DNA of 64,000 bases from Tardiphaga sp. P9-11 (GTDB taxonomy: Bacteria > Pseudomonadota > Alphaproteobacteria > Rhizobiales > Xanthobacteraceae), in NCBI RefSeq assembly GCF_008329525.1, contig NZ_NPKQ01000002.1, positions 682,001-746,000 on the forward strand, written 5' to 3'. Shown here piece by piece: positions 63,575 through 64,000 of the stretch (its first letter is position 1; each line of letters opens with the position of its first letter). Under the pieces are notes generated by a model. It saw only the letters and a list, made by a program, of their open reading frames with translations. It did no database searches and was not told the DNA's origin. The translations under genes and the position numbers were made by a program.

Positions 63575-64000
63575 ATGACCCGAAAAAATGCCGCTGCAGA
63601 AGTCGTCCGCACCCTTCGCGAGCGGATTTTATCCGGGGCGCTGCAAGAAGGCACCGCGCTGCGCCAGGAGAAGATCGCGACCGAACTGGGCGTGAGCCGC
63701 ATTCCCGTCCGCGAGGCGCTGACCCAGCTTGAGGCAGAAGGGCTTGTCAAAATTGTATCCCATATTGGCGCGATTGTGGCCGAATGGTCCCTGGAAGAGA
63801 TCCGCCAAACCTTTGAAATGCGCGCCGTTCTGGAAACCTGGATCCTGGGAGCGGCCCTGCCCTTCATGACCGAGGCCGACCTTCTCAAGGCCGAAGCCGT
63901 CATCGAGGAGATGGAGACCGCCGACCTCGAGGGCTGGGGGCAGATGAACTGGCGCTTCCACGAAGCGCTCTACAGCCCATCCCGCAAGGATCACGTCATC
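63575..64000 (+). CDS. GntR-family (FCD-type) regulator, 3' partial
   Basis: Runs off the window; 142 codons are seen from ATG 63575. The N-terminal winged helix is clear: VRTLRERILSGALQEGTALR, EKIATELGVSRIPVREALTQ, LEAEGLVKI. It continues into an FCD-type all-helical effector domain (RAVLETWILGAALPF, WRFHEALY). These regulators respond to acidic metabolites. Its targets are outside the window. Confidence 0.92.
   Translation, partial: MTRKNAAAEVVRTLRERILSGALQEGTALRQEKIATELGVSRIPVREALTQLEAEGLVKIVSHIGAIVAEWSLEEIRQTFEMRAVLETWILGAALPFMTEADLLKAEAVIEEMETADLEGWGQMNWRFHEALYSPSRKDHVI

Overview
The window looks like chromosomal DNA of an alphaproteobacterium in the Bradyrhizobium / Rhodopseudomonas / Tardiphaga / Afipia group (Nitrobacteraceae). 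The basis is gene content and texture: high GC; Usg, DUF1488, DUF4189, BcsS-like and Omp25/31-type proteins; an HrcA/CIRCE-type plus RpoH-type groESL control region; a protocatechuate branch next to a liv transporter; two Bug-type binding proteins; and GC-rich intergenic palindromes of the kind scattered through these genomes. I see no tRNA, rRNA, CRISPR array, transposase, integrase or phage gene.

Layout. 1-4.5 kb: a peptide-modification cassette (circularly permuted ATP-grasp, alpha-E/DUF403, transglutaminase-like protein, Anbu proteasome-type peptidase), followed by a GNAT gene that overlaps Anbu. 4.5-8.8 kb: short-chain dehydrogenase, CNT nucleoside transporter, membrane dipeptidase, cupin with a histone-H1-like tail, Usg. 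8.9-11.2 kb: groES-groEL with two CIRCE-like elements and an RpoH-like promoter. 11.3-20.9 kb: small secreted proteins, a divergent ArsR/SDR pair around a perfect operator, a second transglutaminase-like gene lacking the usual catalytic His, small conserved proteins, a TPR protein, a DUF2778 (Tlde1-like) protein, DUF899, DUF6886, and an Rrf2/AhpD-like pair. 20.9-33.2 kb: two orphan Bug binding proteins, phenylalanine hydroxylase with an AraC-type regulator, a double-barrel outer membrane protein, a GT39 and GT2-GtrA pair, M20 peptidase, DUF72, DUF488, BcsS-like protein. 33.2-38.7 kb: TetR-HlyD-ABC ATPase-ABC permease exporter under a 30-bp palindrome, a class III cyclase, DUF4189. 38.8-45.7 kb: a minus-strand molybdenum-hydroxylase cluster (CoxG, CoxS-like, CoxM-like, CoxD, CoxE, two XdhC pieces, MoeA/MobA fusion) with no catalytic large subunit. 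45.9-48.5 kb: pcaB-pcaD-pcaC. 49.8-56.3 kb: livHMGF plus two tandem, nearly identical substrate-binding proteins. 56.4-64 kb: CcdA, P1 peptidase, Gly-rich peptide, outer membrane barrel, KTSC, EF-hand protein, rpe, repeats, a gene-poor structured stretch, and the start of a GntR regulator cut by the window end.

How the parts fit. The ATP-grasp/alpha-E/transglutaminase/Anbu set is a predicted but poorly characterised peptide-synthesis and proteolysis system already noted in comparative genomics. The cox-like cluster is complete for maturation and for the electron-transfer subunits but lacks the Mo-binding subunit here. The pca genes feed protocatechuate catabolism, and the liv genes form a complete ABC importer with a duplicated receptor. 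Gene boundaries, motifs and palindromes were read by eye. Family names are from recognition, with no database search.
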